NCBI RefSeq assembly: GCF_013342145.1
Contig: NZ_JABUQZ010000002.1
Coordinates: 1 to 64,000, forward strand
Length of the DNA stretch: 64,000 nt
Direction: 5' to 3'
Source of the DNA: Haloterrigena gelatinilytica
GTDB lineage: Archaea > Halobacteriota > Halobacteria > Halobacteriales > Natrialbaceae
Shown: positions 43,156-52,284 of the stretch, in pieces
Numbering within the stretch: the first letter of the stretch is position 1
Layout: each line of letters begins with the position of its first letter
Notes under the pieces: model-generated
Database searches by the model: none
Told to the model about the DNA's origin: nothing
Seen by the model: only the letters and a program-made list of their open reading frames with translations
Position numbers and translations under genes: made by a program

Positions 43156-45999
43156 TCAGTCCCAGAACGACTGGGTGCGCGCGTACTCGCGTTCCTTCGA
43201 GAGGATGTCGCGGTAGAACTCGTCCTCGTCCTCCCGGAGCTTGTTGATGATCTGGGCGGCGTTGTGCGGGCCGACGCCGCGGGCCGCCATCGCGATGACG
43301 GCCTGCTTGCCGTGGCTCTGGACGAGACTCGCCGACCGGTAGGCGCGCTCGGTCATCTTCTCCTGCTCCTCGTCTTTCTCCGCGGCGCGGACCGCGTCGA
43401 CGACCTCGTCGGCCCACGGGTTCAGCGCCGCGATCCGGGTCGAACCGCAGTTCCCGCACTCGGGCTGGTCGGCCACGCGGCGGACCTTCGTCTTCACCTT
43501 CCACTCCTTGCAGTGGGTACACAGCAGGATGATCCGATCGTTCTGCAGGCGCTCGCGGACCGTGTTGATGACGCTCGCGTCGGCGTTCTCCGGTGCCAAC
43601 AGCTCCTTCCCGCCCGAGGAGCGGCCGCCCTGCCCGACCGGCGTCCGCCCGCGGTGGGTCACCAGTTCGATCTCGCCCGACTGGATTCCCTCGAGGACCG
43701 CGCTCGCCCGCTCGACGTCCAGATCCTCGTGGAACACCTCGCGGATCGACTCCCGGTACATCGGCGTGTCCTCCAGGGCCGCGAGCAGCCGCTCGTTCGA
43801 GAGCCGGCCGGAACCGTCGCTCTGCCAGCGCTTGAGCGCGCCGAACTTCGCCGAGACCTGCGCCAGCCGGAAGGCCAGCGCGTCGGAGTTCTTCAGCCCG
43901 AGTTCGACGATCGCCTCGACGTGGCCGGGATCGGTCTCCTCGAGCACCGCCAGAATATCGCTGGTCGCGATCGAGTTCGGCACCTCGAGTTCGATCCGGT
44001 AGGGATCGGTCTCCAGCCCCACGGAAGAGCCCGCCTGCTGGCCGAGCAGCGAGGAGAGCACGCGACCGAGCGTCTCGTTGGCCGTGTGGCCGAAGGGGGC
44101 GTTCAGGACGACGGTCCGACCCCGGCGCTCTAAGACGAGCCGGTCGGCCGTCGGCATGGGCGCCTCCGCGTCGACCTGTCGCTCGAGTTGCTCGCAGGCC
44201 TCGGTCAGCGTGTACTCGTCGCCGGGATACCGGCCTGACAACTCGCGGCCGACCGCGGCGGCGTCCGCACCAGCCGATAACTGCGGCTCCGCGACGGCCC
44301 GAATCTCGCCGACCTCGCCAGCCACCGCGGCGGGGACGGGGATCTCCTGGCCGATCCACGACGGCACCTCGCCGGCGGGGTCCTCGATCGGGCTGACCTT
44401 GACGCGGGCCTCCTCGTCGTCGATCTCGGCGATGCGCCACATCTCGCCGCGCTGGATGAAGACCTCGCCGGGCTGGGCGAAGTTGACGACGAACCGCTCG
44501 TCTAAGGTCCCGATCTGTTGGCCCGAGGCGATGTCGTGGACCTCGTAGGTCTCCTCGTCGGGGATCATCGAGAGGTTCGAGTAGACGTACTGCCAGGTCC
44601 CGCCGGTCGTCTCGAGGCGGTCCTCGCCCTCGTCGAACCAGACGATCCGGTTGCGGTGGAGCTCCGAGGCGACCTCGCGGACCGTCTCCTCGGGCACGTC
44701 GCGGAACGGATACGCGCGCGTGATCGTCTCGTAGGCCTCTCGAAAGCGGGTGTCGCCGCGGCTCTGGACGATCCCCGGGATCTGGTTGGCCACGACGTCA
44801 AGGCTCCCCTCGTGGATCGCGGCCGGTTCGACCTCGCCGTCGCGGGCCCGGCGGGCGATCGAAAGCGCCTCGAAGGTGTCGTCCGGCCGGGTCGTGACGA
44901 TGGTGCCGCTCGAGACCTCGTCCTGTCGGTGCCCCGCCCGTCCGATTCGCTGCAGCAATCGCGTCACCTGCCGCGGGCTCTTGTACTGGACGACGTGGTC
45001 GACCCGACCGACGTCGATTCCCAGTTCCATCGAGGACGTACAGAGCAGCCCGTCCAACTCGCCCGCTTTGAACCGATCCTCGACCTCGATGCGGGCCTCC
45101 TTCGAGAGCGAGCCGTGGTGGACCCCGATCGGCAGGTCGAGTTCGTTGAACCGCGATCCCAGCGCCTCCGCCGTCTGTCGCGTGTTGACGAATATCAAAG
45201 ACGACTCGTTCTCGGCGACGATATCGCGAATCAACCGGACGTGGCTGGCCGTGTCCGGTTCGGTCATCAGTTCGCCCGCGAGCCGCTCGTCCTCGTCGGT
45301 GATCTCCGGGTTGCGAACGGCGACGTCGACGTTGCTCCCGACGTCGATCTCTCGAATCTCGCAGGGACGGCCGCCCGTCAGGAACTGGCCGACCTCCCCC
45401 GGATCGCCCACCGTCGCAGAGAGACCGATCCGCTGCATGTCGCCGGCGAGGTCGTGCAGCCGCTCGAGGCCGATCGCCAACTGTGCCCCCCGCTTGGAGG
45501 CCGCGAGTTCGTGGACCTCGTCGATCACGACGTGGGAGACGTCCTGCAACGCCTCGCGCAGCCGCTCGCCGGTGAGCATCGCCTGAACGGTTTCGGGGGT
45601 CGTGACCAGGACGTCTGGCGGGTCCTCGGCCTGTTTCCCCCGCTGGTACTGGGTCGTGTCGCCGTGGCGAACGTCCACCTCGAGATCTAAGTACTCGCCC
45701 CACCACTCGAGGCGCTCGCGCATGTCGCGGTTGAGCGCCCGCAGCGGGGTGATGTAGAGCGCGCCGAACCCCTCCGGCGGCCCTCCCTCGGCGACGAGGT
45801 GGTCGAAAACGGGCAACATCGCCGTCTCGGTCTTGCCGCTCCCGGTCGGCGCGATCACGAGCGTGTGCTGGCCGGCCGACAGCGGCGGAATCGCCAGTCG
45901 CTGCGGTGCCGTCGGCGTCGAGAACCCGCGTTCGGACAGCGCCCCGCGAACGGTCGATCCGAGGTGCGTAAACGCCGCGACGTCGCCCTCACTCATCAC
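43156..45999 (-). CDS. lhr: Lhr-type superfamily 2 DNA/RNA helicase
   Basis: A 947-residue ATP-dependent helicase of the Lhr group implicated in replication-coupled repair and RNA work. Walker A APTGSGKT is at residues 50-57, the DEVH box at 160-163 (VVIDEVHELAASKRG), SATVGDPGEVGQF forms motif III, and the C-terminal helicase lobe has LLQRIGRAGHRQDE. The Lhr-specific winged helix and C-terminal region are present (TLGRVLSSLLGQQAGSS and onward). A zinc-binding CTHCKEWK with CGNCGSTR lies near the C-terminus. Length fits the family. Either of the two first Met codons (45999 or 45996) may be used. It stands alone. Confidence 0.94.
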   Translation of the reverse strand: MMSEGDVAAFTHLGSTVRGALSERGFSTPTAPQRLAIPPLSAGQHTLVIAPTGSGKTETAMLPVFDHLVAEGGPPEGFGALYITPLRALNRDMRERLEWWGEYLDLEVDVRHGDTTQYQRGKQAEDPPDVLVTTPETVQAMLTGERLREALQDVSHVVIDEVHELAASKRGAQLAIGLERLHDLAGDMQRIGLSATVGDPGEVGQFLTGGRPCEIREIDVGSNVDVAVRNPEITDEDERLAGELMTEPDTASHVRLIRDIVAENESSLIFVNTRQTAEALGSRFNELDLPIGVHHGSLSKEARIEVEDRFKAGELDGLLCTSSMELGIDVGRVDHVVQYKSPRQVTRLLQRIGRAGHRQDEVSSGTIVTTRPDDTFEALSIARRARDGEVEPAAIHEGSLDVVANQIPGIVQSRGDTRFREAYETITRAYPFRDVPEETVREVASELHRNRIVWFDEGEDRLETTGGTWQYVYSNLSMIPDEETYEVHDIASGQQIGTLDERFVVNFAQPGEVFIQRGEMWRIAEIDDEEARVKVSPIEDPAGEVPSWIGQEIPVPAAVAGEVGEIRAVAEPQLSAGADAAAVGRELSGRYPGDEYTLTEACEQLERQVDAEAPMPTADRLVLERRGRTVVLNAPFGHTANETLGRVLSSLLGQQAGSSVGLETDPYRIELEVPNSIATSDILAVLEETDPGHVEAIVELGLKNSDALAFRLAQVSAKFGALKRWQSDGSGRLSNERLLAALEDTPMYRESIREVFHEDLDVERASAVLEGIQSGEIELVTHRGRTPVGQGGRSSGGKELLAPENADASVINTVRERLQNDRIILLCTHCKEWKVKTKVRRVADQPECGNCGSTRIAALNPWADEVVDAVRAAEKDEEQEKMTERAYRSASLVQSHGKQAVIAMAARGVGPHNAAQIINKLREDEDEFYRDILSKEREYARTQSFWD

Positions 46000-46148
46000 T
46001 GCGCGCTAGGGGCGAGACCCGGATAAGCACCACGTTCCCGGTCAGACCGGCTGGCGTTTCGACGGCCGGTCGAGGGACTCGAGCATCTCGCACAAATTCG
46101 ACCGCGGGGACGACGCGCACCGCGCGTTCGGCACGCCGGCGAACACCG

Positions 46149-46772
46149 CTACTCCTCGTCGGCGTCCGATTCGTCCGCCTCTGATATCTCCGACTCGTCC
46201 GTCCCCGACGCCTCCGTCTCCGATTCGTCAGCGTCCGCTTCTTCGCCGTCCACGTCGTCGACCAGTTCCTCGACGTCCTCGTCGACCGCCATCTCGCCCG
46301 GTTCGGCCGGTTTGTCCTGAATCTCCTCGCTGGTTCCCGAGGAGACCTTGGTGGGCGACGGCTCGTCGGCGAGGTCGGCGTTGACGTCCGACTCGTCGAT
46401 CGGTGCGGCGTCGCCGATATCTGCGGACTCCGCGCCGCTGTCGGCTCCCTCGGAGCCCTCGCCTTCGTCGGACCCGCGGCCGCCGATCGGAATCGGCTGC
46501 GACTCCGTGGGCACGGCCGCCGCGACCCGCTCCTCGACCGCGTCCGGGACGGTGGCCGCGGTCCGCTCGCGAACCGACTCGAGCGGCGCGTCGACGCCCC
46601 CGCCGTCGCCCGACGAGCGAAGTCGCGAGAGGACGTACGCGACGGCGGCGGTTCCGACGGCGACGAGCAGGAACGTTCGAACGGGCGACTCGCTCGGGGC
46701 GGATTCGGTCGCGTCCGGTGTCGATTTACGCGTCGATTGGTCGGTCTCGCCGGCGGCGGATCGAAAGCGCAT
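46149..46772 (-). CDS. Single-pass membrane protein with acidic tail, unknown
   Basis: A 207-residue protein with one hydrophobic segment near residue 35 (TFLLVAVGTAAVAYVLSRL), a short linker (VPDAVEERVAAAVPTESQPI) and a long Asp/Glu/Ser-rich tail. No family is recognised. The N-terminus is polar and lacks a cleavable-signal appearance, so the helix is probably a membrane anchor with the acidic tail on one side. The tail composition could make this a halophile-specific spacer. Downstream of the aminotransferase gene on the same strand, with a 135-base gap, so cotranscription is possible but uncertain. Confidence 0.6.
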   Translation of the reverse strand: MRFRSAAGETDQSTRKSTPDATESAPSESPVRTFLLVAVGTAAVAYVLSRLRSSGDGGGVDAPLESVRERTAATVPDAVEERVAAAVPTESQPIPIGGRGSDEGEGSEGADSGAESADIGDAAPIDESDVNADLADEPSPTKVSSGTSEEIQDKPAEPGEMAVDEDVEELVDDVDGEEADADESETEASGTDESEISEADESDADEE

Positions 46773-46907
46773 CGAACGGCGTACGGACTCGATCCCGAAG
46801 TCGGTTCGGCCCGCGGACGCAAGCGCTCCGTCGTCAACGTCGACTCGGCGACGGTGGGTATCGGCGATGGTCGACGTCGCCGATGACTGAGATCGCCTTC
46901 CGAGCGA

Positions 46908-48242
46908 TCAGGTCGCCGCCTCGAGCGCCGACCGGAGCCCGTCGAGAGCGACCTCGAGCTGGTCGCGCGTGATCGTCAGCGGAGGCTGGAACCGCATGAC
47001 GTTCTTGTAGTAGCCGCCGACGCCCATGACGACGTTCGACTCCTCGCGGAGGTGTTCGCTGACGGCGGCGGCGAGGTCGGCGTCCGGTGCCGGGGCGACG
47101 TTCTGGGGCCCCGTCGTTCCCGGTTCGACGAGTTCGACGCCCCACATCAGGCCGAGGCCGCGGGTCTGACCGACGACGCCATATTCCTCCTCGAGGGCCG
47201 CGAGTTCGTCGCCGAGCCACTCGCCGCGCTCGCGGGCGTCGTCGACGATCCCGCCCTGTAGTTCGTCGATGGTCGCCAGCGCGGCGGCGCAGGCGACGGG
47301 GTTGCCGCCGAACGTCGAGAGGTGATCGCCGGACTCGAAGGCGTCGGCGATCTCCGCGGGCGCGGTGAAGGCGCCCAGCGGGAGCCCGTTCGCGATGCCC
47401 TTCGCCTGCGTCAGGATATCGGGCTCGACGTCGAAGTGTTCGCTCGCGAATAGCTCGCCCGTCCGACCGTACCCGGTCTGGACCTCGTCGAGGACGAGCA
47501 GGGCGCCGTGGTCGTGGGTGATCTCTTGAACCCGTTCGAGCCAGCCCTCGGGCGGGACGATGATACCGGCCTCGCCCATTACCGGTTCGACGACGACCGC
47601 GGCGAGGTCGCCGCTCGTGTGCGAGCCGATGACCCGCTCGAGTTCGTCGGCGCAGTCGGCGTCGCACTGCTCGCCCTCGCAGCGCGGGCAGCGGTAGCCG
47701 TACGGCGGCGCCGTGTGAGCGACGTCGTTGATCGTCGGCGCCATTCCCTGTTTGTACGCCTTGTTCCCCGTCAGGGCGAGGCTCCCCAGCGTCCGACCGT
47801 GGAACCCCATCTCCAGGGCGATGACCTCTTTGGAGCCGGTGTACTTCCGCGCCAGCTTGATCGCACCCTCGACGGCCTCCGTCCCGGAATTACAGAAGAA
47901 CGACTTCTGCAGATCACCCGGCGTCACCTCAGCGATCCGCTCGGCGAGGTCAGCGACCGGTTCGTTCGGGTGGACGTACGAACAGCCGTGAACGAACGTG
48001 TCGAGTTGTTCTTTCGCCGCGTCGACGACGGCCTCGTTCCCGTGACCGACGTTGGTCACCGAGATCCCAGAGAAGACATCGAGATACTCGTTGCCGTCGG
48101 CGTCCTCGAGCGTACAGCCCGAAGCGCGTTCGACGGGAACGTTCAGCGACTTCCAGATCGGCGTCACGTAGTCGTCGTAGGCCGCGACGACGGACTCGTT
48201 CGACGACCGTCCGCCGGCCGAATCGGTTTTCTGTTCGGACAT
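46908..48242 (-). CDS. Class III PLP-dependent aminotransferase (GABA/aspartate aminotransferase family)
   Basis: A 444-residue aminotransferase of the class-III (ornithine/GABA) group. The PLP Lys is in ILTQAKGIANGLPLGAFTA, the preceding acid in LVLDEVQTGYGRTGELF, and the glycine-rich cofactor loop is in FFCNSGTEAVEGAIKLAR. A Cys-rich loop (CPRCEGEQCDADC) sits near residue 200 and may bind zinc. Substrate is likely GABA, ornithine-like or beta-alanine-type amines. ATG 48242 lies 25 nt after a TATA box, consistent with leaderless transcription. A near-perfect palindrome around that box suggests control by the divergent Lrp/AsnC protein. Confidence 0.93.
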   Translation of the reverse strand: MSEQKTDSAGGRSSNESVVAAYDDYVTPIWKSLNVPVERASGCTLEDADGNEYLDVFSGISVTNVGHGNEAVVDAAKEQLDTFVHGCSYVHPNEPVADLAERIAEVTPGDLQKSFFCNSGTEAVEGAIKLARKYTGSKEVIALEMGFHGRTLGSLALTGNKAYKQGMAPTINDVAHTAPPYGYRCPRCEGEQCDADCADELERVIGSHTSGDLAAVVVEPVMGEAGIIVPPEGWLERVQEITHDHGALLVLDEVQTGYGRTGELFASEHFDVEPDILTQAKGIANGLPLGAFTAPAEIADAFESGDHLSTFGGNPVACAAALATIDELQGGIVDDARERGEWLGDELAALEEEYGVVGQTRGLGLMWGVELVEPGTTGPQNVAPAPDADLAAAVSEHLREESNVVMGVGGYYKNVMRFQPPLTITRDQLEVALDGLRSALEAAT

Positions 48243-48253
48243 ACCATACACTT

Positions 48254-48298
48254 CTGGACTGCATACTAATAAAATATATTGTGTAGGATGCAGTTCAG
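48254..48298. promoter_or_regulatory. TATA box with flanking inverted repeat, likely operator
   Basis: On the minus strand TATATTTTATTAG (48267-48279) lies about 25 nt before the aminotransferase start. CTGGACTGCAT at 48254-48264 and ATGCAGTTCAG at 48288-48298 form a 10-of-11 inverted repeat around it. A TTGAACTGAG half-site occurs again at 48368-48377 before the Lrp gene. Confidence 0.65.
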
Positions 48299-48415
48299 TT
48301 CAGCGGCCGCCACCGCCGTTCTCGATCCGCGGCGATCGACGCGAGGAAGCCGCCCGCGACAGACCCATTGAACTGAGTCCGACTTTCGGCCCGAAACGGA
48401 GGCAGCGTTCGAACA

Positions 48416-48425
48416 TTGTTTATTG
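48416..48425 (+). promoter_or_regulatory. TATA box of the Lrp/AsnC gene
   Basis: TTGTTTATTG ends 21 nt before the ATG at 48447, the normal TATA-to-start distance for a leaderless haloarchaeal transcript. Confidence 0.5.
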
Positions 48426-48446
48426 CCGTATTTCATTGGTTAGGAC

Positions 48447-48935
48447 ATGGACGAGCGAAACGTGCGTATCCTGCAGGCCGTCGCGGAACTCGGAACGGGA
48501 AGTCCCGACGAGATCGCGGAGTACACGGACATTCCGAAGTCGACCGTCCACTACCGACTCTCGAAACTCAAAGAGGACGGCGTCGTGACCAACGACCTGC
48601 TGGACGTCGACCTCGAACAGTTAGGGCTCGATATCACGGTCGTCACCGAAGTGACCGCGGAGTACGACGAGCAGTATCACGAGGAGGTAGGCGAGAAACT
48701 CGCCGACATCGAAGGCGTCAATCAGGTGTATTTCACGATGGGGGACACCGATTTCATCGTCATCTCACACCTGTCCGACCGGAAGATGGTCCACCGTCTC
48801 ATCAGCGATTACGAGTCGATCGACGAGGTCGTCCGGACGAGTTCCCAGTTCGTCGTCGAGACGGTCAAGAACGAGTCCTATCCGCTGAACGACTTCGAGT
48901 TCGACACGCTGATCGAGGCCGTCGACGACGACTAA
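48447..48935 (+). CDS. Lrp/AsnC family transcriptional regulator
   Basis: A 162-residue feast/famine-type regulator. The N-terminal helix-turn-helix is MDERNVRILQAVAELGTGSP with EIAEYTDIPKSTVHYRLSKL. The C-terminal ligand-binding RAM-like part includes VNQVYFTMGDTDFIVISHL. It is transcribed away from the aminotransferase gene across 200 bases holding a palindrome and shared half-sites, so it probably regulates itself and that gene, perhaps also the APC permease gene that converges with it. The likely ligand is an amino acid. Confidence 0.93.
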   Translation: MDERNVRILQAVAELGTGSPDEIAEYTDIPKSTVHYRLSKLKEDGVVTNDLLDVDLEQLGLDITVVTEVTAEYDEQYHEEVGEKLADIEGVNQVYFTMGDTDFIVISHLSDRKMVHRLISDYESIDEVVRTSSQFVVETVKNESYPLNDFEFDTLIEAVDDD

Positions 48936-48983
48936 CTGCGCCGCGAGCGATCGCCGAACGACGGCTCGGAGACGCCCGCGGTC

Positions 48984-50381
48984 CTACTCGAGTTCTTCCG
49001 TTTTCAGGTCCGCCAGCTCGAGGTCCGAGTCCGTCGACGAGACCCCGTACAGCACCGCGCCGAGTACCGCCCAGAGGAGGACGATCGCCCACTCGTAGGG
49101 CCAGACGAGCGCCGACGGACCGCCCGGGAGGTAGAGGCCGATGAACACGGCCGTCAGGACCAGTCCCGCGGCGCCGAACGCGTAGCCGAACGGGAGCTCC
49201 AGCGGTCGGTTCAGTTCGGGCTCCCGGTAGCGGAGGACGAAGAACGAGATGACGACGAGGAACCACGCGACGACGAGTCCGAGGCCGCTCGCGTTGACGA
49301 TCCAGACCAGCATCTGTTCGCCGAACAGCGGCGCGAAGATCGAGAGTCCGCCGATGAGGACGACGGCCGTCGACGGGGTGTTGTACTCCGGATGGAGCGA
49401 GCTGATCCGTCGCGGAATCATCCCGGAGTCCGAGAGCGCGAAGACGGCGCGGCTGGCACCGAGGAGGAAGGAGTTCCAGCTCGTCAGGATGCCCGCGATA
49501 CCGGCCAGCGCCATGATACGGCCGATCAGCTGACTGTCGAAAATCGCTTCCATGGCCGCGGCGGCCGGCAGCGGGCTCTCGACGAGTTCGGCGCCGGGCA
49601 TCGCCTGGCCGGACGCCCAGATCACGCCGATGTAAAACAGCGCGGCCAGACTTACCGACGCCGGAATGAGGAGCCCGATGAGACGCGGCGAGACGTCGGC
49701 CTCCTCGGCGGACTGCGGAATGACGTCGAAGCCGACGAACATGAACGGCGTCATGATCGCGACCGTGGCGACGCCGGCCGTTCCGACGGACGACAGCGGC
49801 GGGTTCGCCTGTGACTGGCCGTTGAACAGGGCCCCGACGACGAGCATGACTCCCGCAAGGCCGATGACGAGCGTCAGCAGCGTCTGGAACTGTGCCGCCG
49901 GTTTGACGCCCCGGTAATTGAGTGCGGTCATCACGATCGCACCGAGGCCCCCGACGACGATCCACGACGCGTACACGGGTTCGCCGGCGACCGTCCAGAG
50001 CTCGAAGACGTTGAATCCGGGTACGATGTACGCCATCGCCGAGGGGAGCGCGACGACTTCGAAGACGACCACGCCGACGTAGCCGAGGACGAGCGACCAC
50101 GTGCATACGAACGACCAGAGCGGGCCGAGCGCGCGGAAACTGTACACGTGTTCGCCGCCGACGAACGGCATCGCCGAAGCGAGCTCTCCGTAGATCAGTC
50201 CGACGACACTGACCATGATCGCGCCCGCGACGAAGCCGAGCACCGAACCGGACACGCCCGCCTCGTCGATCCAGAACCCCGTCTGAATGATCCATCCCCA
50301 ACCGATCATCGCGCCGAACGCGAGCACGAAAAGATCTTTCTTCGTCAAGATCCGCTCGAACTCACTGTTGTGTTCTGCCAT
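48984..50381 (-). CDS. APC superfamily amino acid/amine permease
   Basis: A 465-residue polytopic transporter of the APC superfamily with about twelve helices. The N-terminal glycine-rich motif is LFVALFGAMIGWG-like (FVLAFGAMIGWGWIIQTGFW). It carries helices such as VSVVGLIYGELASAMPFVGG and LALAGIAGILTSWNSFLLG. It probably imports amino acids or related amines; nearby aminotransferase and Lrp genes suggest an amino-acid catabolism link. ATG 50381 (MAEHNSEFERI) is chosen. On the minus strand an AT-rich TATA region precedes it by 30 bases. It converges with the Lrp gene. Confidence 0.93.
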   Translation of the reverse strand: MAEHNSEFERILTKKDLFVLAFGAMIGWGWIIQTGFWIDEAGVSGSVLGFVAGAIMVSVVGLIYGELASAMPFVGGEHVYSFRALGPLWSFVCTWSLVLGYVGVVVFEVVALPSAMAYIVPGFNVFELWTVAGEPVYASWIVVGGLGAIVMTALNYRGVKPAAQFQTLLTLVIGLAGVMLVVGALFNGQSQANPPLSSVGTAGVATVAIMTPFMFVGFDVIPQSAEEADVSPRLIGLLIPASVSLAALFYIGVIWASGQAMPGAELVESPLPAAAAMEAIFDSQLIGRIMALAGIAGILTSWNSFLLGASRAVFALSDSGMIPRRISSLHPEYNTPSTAVVLIGGLSIFAPLFGEQMLVWIVNASGLGLVVAWFLVVISFFVLRYREPELNRPLELPFGYAFGAAGLVLTAVFIGLYLPGGPSALVWPYEWAIVLLWAVLGAVLYGVSSTDSDLELADLKTEELE

Positions 50382-50410
50382 ACCACTCAGTGGCAAACAA
50401 CCGGTGTTAA

Positions 50411-50425
50411 GTTTAACTATATTAG
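50411..50425 (-). promoter_or_regulatory. TATA region of the APC permease gene
   Basis: CTAATATAGTTAAAC on the minus strand lies about 30 bases before the start at 50381. The overlapping GTTAAGTTTAAC (50406-50417) is nearly palindromic and could be an operator. Confidence 0.45.
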
Positions 50426-50653
50426 ATACAGAGAGACCTTGTTCGGCTATCTGTATTTTTGCTAGACTCTATACAACAACCGCGTAGACGCTAACTGACC
50501 GAAGCGACGAAACGAACGGGTCGGCCGCTCCAGAAACCGGATCACACCGCGCCGCGGTAGCCGGGTTCGGATAGCGACCGGTTTCGGCGACTGTTATCGT
50601 TTCAGTGACCGCCTACTTTCCGTAGCCGGCCGATACCGGTCGGGTATGCGGCG

Positions 50654-50662
50654 TATATAAAG
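50654..50662 (+). promoter_or_regulatory. TATA box upstream of the PGF-CTERM protein gene
   Basis: TATATAAAG lies 110 bases before the GTG start at 50772, implying a leader of roughly 85 bases. The remaining part of 50426-50771 shows no gene. Confidence 0.4.
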
Positions 50663-50771
50663 AACGACCGATTCGGTACCTCGATTCGATGATCTATATC
50701 GAAGGGGGACAGTCATCGTCCCAAACTGGTAACGGAATCGACCGCCCGAGGTTCGAAGCCAGAGGGGGTGA

Positions 50772-51764
50772 GTGACCGTGGTCGGAACGCGCGGCCGCGA
50801 CCGTTCGAACAAGCGGAACGCGCTCCTCGCGCTCGGTCTCGGACTGGCCGTGGTCTGGATCCTCGTCGCAGCGGCCGGGACCGCCGGCGCCGTCGATCAG
50901 ACCGCCAATGAGACCGTCTCGGAAGAGGCGTACGTCGAGCCGGCGCCCGAGGAAGGCGAACTGTACTACGAGGCCAGCAACGGAGACTGGGTCAGCTACG
51001 TCAACCCGCGAGACGAGTACCGGTCGCCGTATCTCGGCGACGGCTCCGGGAAAATCGGCGTGACGCTGCTCAACGAGGCGGGCGAGCCGATCGTCGGCGA
51101 AACCGTTCCCAACACGACCGTCACGATTCCGACCGGCGAGACGACGTCGTGGCACTCACACGCCGACCCGGTGACTGTCCAGCTTCCGCTGACCGAGCAC
51201 TACGATCGACCGCTCGACGCCGACCAGTTCGGCACGACCGACGATCTCCCGCAGGGCGACGGCTACATGGACTCCCACACCATCGAGATGCACGGCCACC
51301 CCGAGAACGCGACGATCGAGTACGGCGAGGCGCAAGTCAGCGGCGAGCACGCCGACAAGATCGAGGTCGTCGGCTACATCCAGAAGGCCCACGACACGTG
51401 GGAGACGGACATCGACCCGCTCGAAGCCGCCGAGCCCTACGAGGAAGCCGGGGGCGGTTGGACCTACGAACCCGACGGCTCGCACGGCCAGGTCATCGTC
51501 GTCCTCCAACTCGACGGCGACGTGACGGGTGCCGACGGCGGCTCCGCCGTTGACGACGGCACGAACGACGGCGACACCAATTCGACCGACGGCGAGAATA
51601 CCAGCGATCCCGACAACGAGACCGAAACGTCGCCCGCGGACGAGACGAACGGCGACGACGGGGGCGACGACGACGGGAGCAGCGAGATGCCCGGGTTCGG
51701 CGTCCCCGCGGTCGTCGTCGCGCTGACGGCCGCGGCGCTCGTCGCCGTCCGGCGGGCGGGCTGA
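50772..51764 (+). CDS. PGF-CTERM-anchored surface protein
   Basis: A 330-residue exported protein. An N-terminal signal (ALLALGLGLAVVWILVAAAG) ends near TAGAVDQ. The extracellular part is of unknown fold, with a transport- or ligand-like HSHADPVTVQLPLTEHYDRP stretch rich in His. An acidic Asp/Thr/Asn/Ser stalk follows. The C-terminus is MPGFGVPAVVVALTAAALVA, then VRRAG, the PGF-CTERM tripartite sorting signal (PGF, helix, basic tail) used by archaeosortase ArtA, so the protein should end lipid-linked at the surface. The start is GTG. Asd, from the same pathway, is encoded at 39982. The function of the mature protein is unknown. Confidence 0.88.
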   Translation: MTVVGTRGRDRSNKRNALLALGLGLAVVWILVAAAGTAGAVDQTANETVSEEAYVEPAPEEGELYYEASNGDWVSYVNPRDEYRSPYLGDGSGKIGVTLLNEAGEPIVGETVPNTTVTIPTGETTSWHSHADPVTVQLPLTEHYDRPLDADQFGTTDDLPQGDGYMDSHTIEMHGHPENATIEYGEAQVSGEHADKIEVVGYIQKAHDTWETDIDPLEAAEPYEEAGGGWTYEPDGSHGQVIVVLQLDGDVTGADGGSAVDDGTNDGDTNSTDGENTSDPDNETETSPADETNGDDGGDDDGSSEMPGFGVPAVVVALTAAALVAVRRAG

Positions 51765-51829
51765 CGCCGTCCGGTCCGTTCGACACCCAACCAGTGCGAT
51801 TTTTGACGGTGCGCTCGAGAGGAGGGGAC

Positions 51830-52048
51830 ATGACAGCTCCGAACGACTCGGACGAGCCGCAGGTACCGATCGTCTGCCCCGAGTGCGAGACGACCTCCCG
51901 CGTGTCGCTGCCGGACGTCGCCGACGCGGTCGAGCGACACAACGCGCAGCTCCACGACGGCGAGGACGTAGCGACCGTCGATCCCGACATCGCCGAACGC
52001 ATCGCTGACTTGGCCGCCGACGATCTCGGATTGCTCGAGGAGCCGTAA
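51830..52048 (+). CDS. Small protein with one CxxC motif
   Basis: A 72-residue acidic cytoplasmic protein (MTAPNDSDEPQVPIVCPECE, then TTSRVSLPDVADAVERHNAQ). It has one CPEC pair, so it would need a partner or a dimer to bind zinc. ATG 51830 is supported by a good ribosome-binding-like AGGAGGGG just before it. It is one of several small zinc-ribbon-type proteins in haloarchaea (family recollection). It may be cotranscribed with the PGF-CTERM gene, 65 bases upstream. Confidence 0.75.
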   Translation: MTAPNDSDEPQVPIVCPECETTSRVSLPDVADAVERHNAQLHDGEDVATVDPDIAERIADLAADDLGLLEEP

Positions 52049-52056
52049 TCCAACGG

Positions 52057-52194
52057 CTACCGTCCCAGAAGACTGCGCAGGCGCTCGAGCAGCGAATCGG
52101 ACTGCGACGTCGCGGACGAGTCGTCCCGTTTCGTCACGATTCCGTCTTCGTCGGGCGAGTCGTCCAGTCGAACGTCGGGTCGTTTGGAGTCCAT
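52057..52194 (-). CDS. Candidate 45-residue small protein
   Basis: MDSKRPDVRLDDSPDEDGIV, then TKRDDSSATSQSDSLLERLR, ends SLLGR. It is acidic, helical at the C-terminus and ordered like other halophile small proteins. Its stop nearly meets the stop of the CxxC protein at 52048. No homologue is recalled, so this is a tentative call. Confidence 0.5.
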   Translation of the reverse strand: MDSKRPDVRLDDSPDEDGIVTKRDDSSATSQSDSLLERLRSLLGR

Positions 52195-52284
52195 CCTTCT
52201 TAGATAGGGACACGAGCGCAACGACGGCTTGCCTTGCGTGTGAATGGGGACGGCGAAGACGAACGCTTGCGGCCACGCCGGCCG

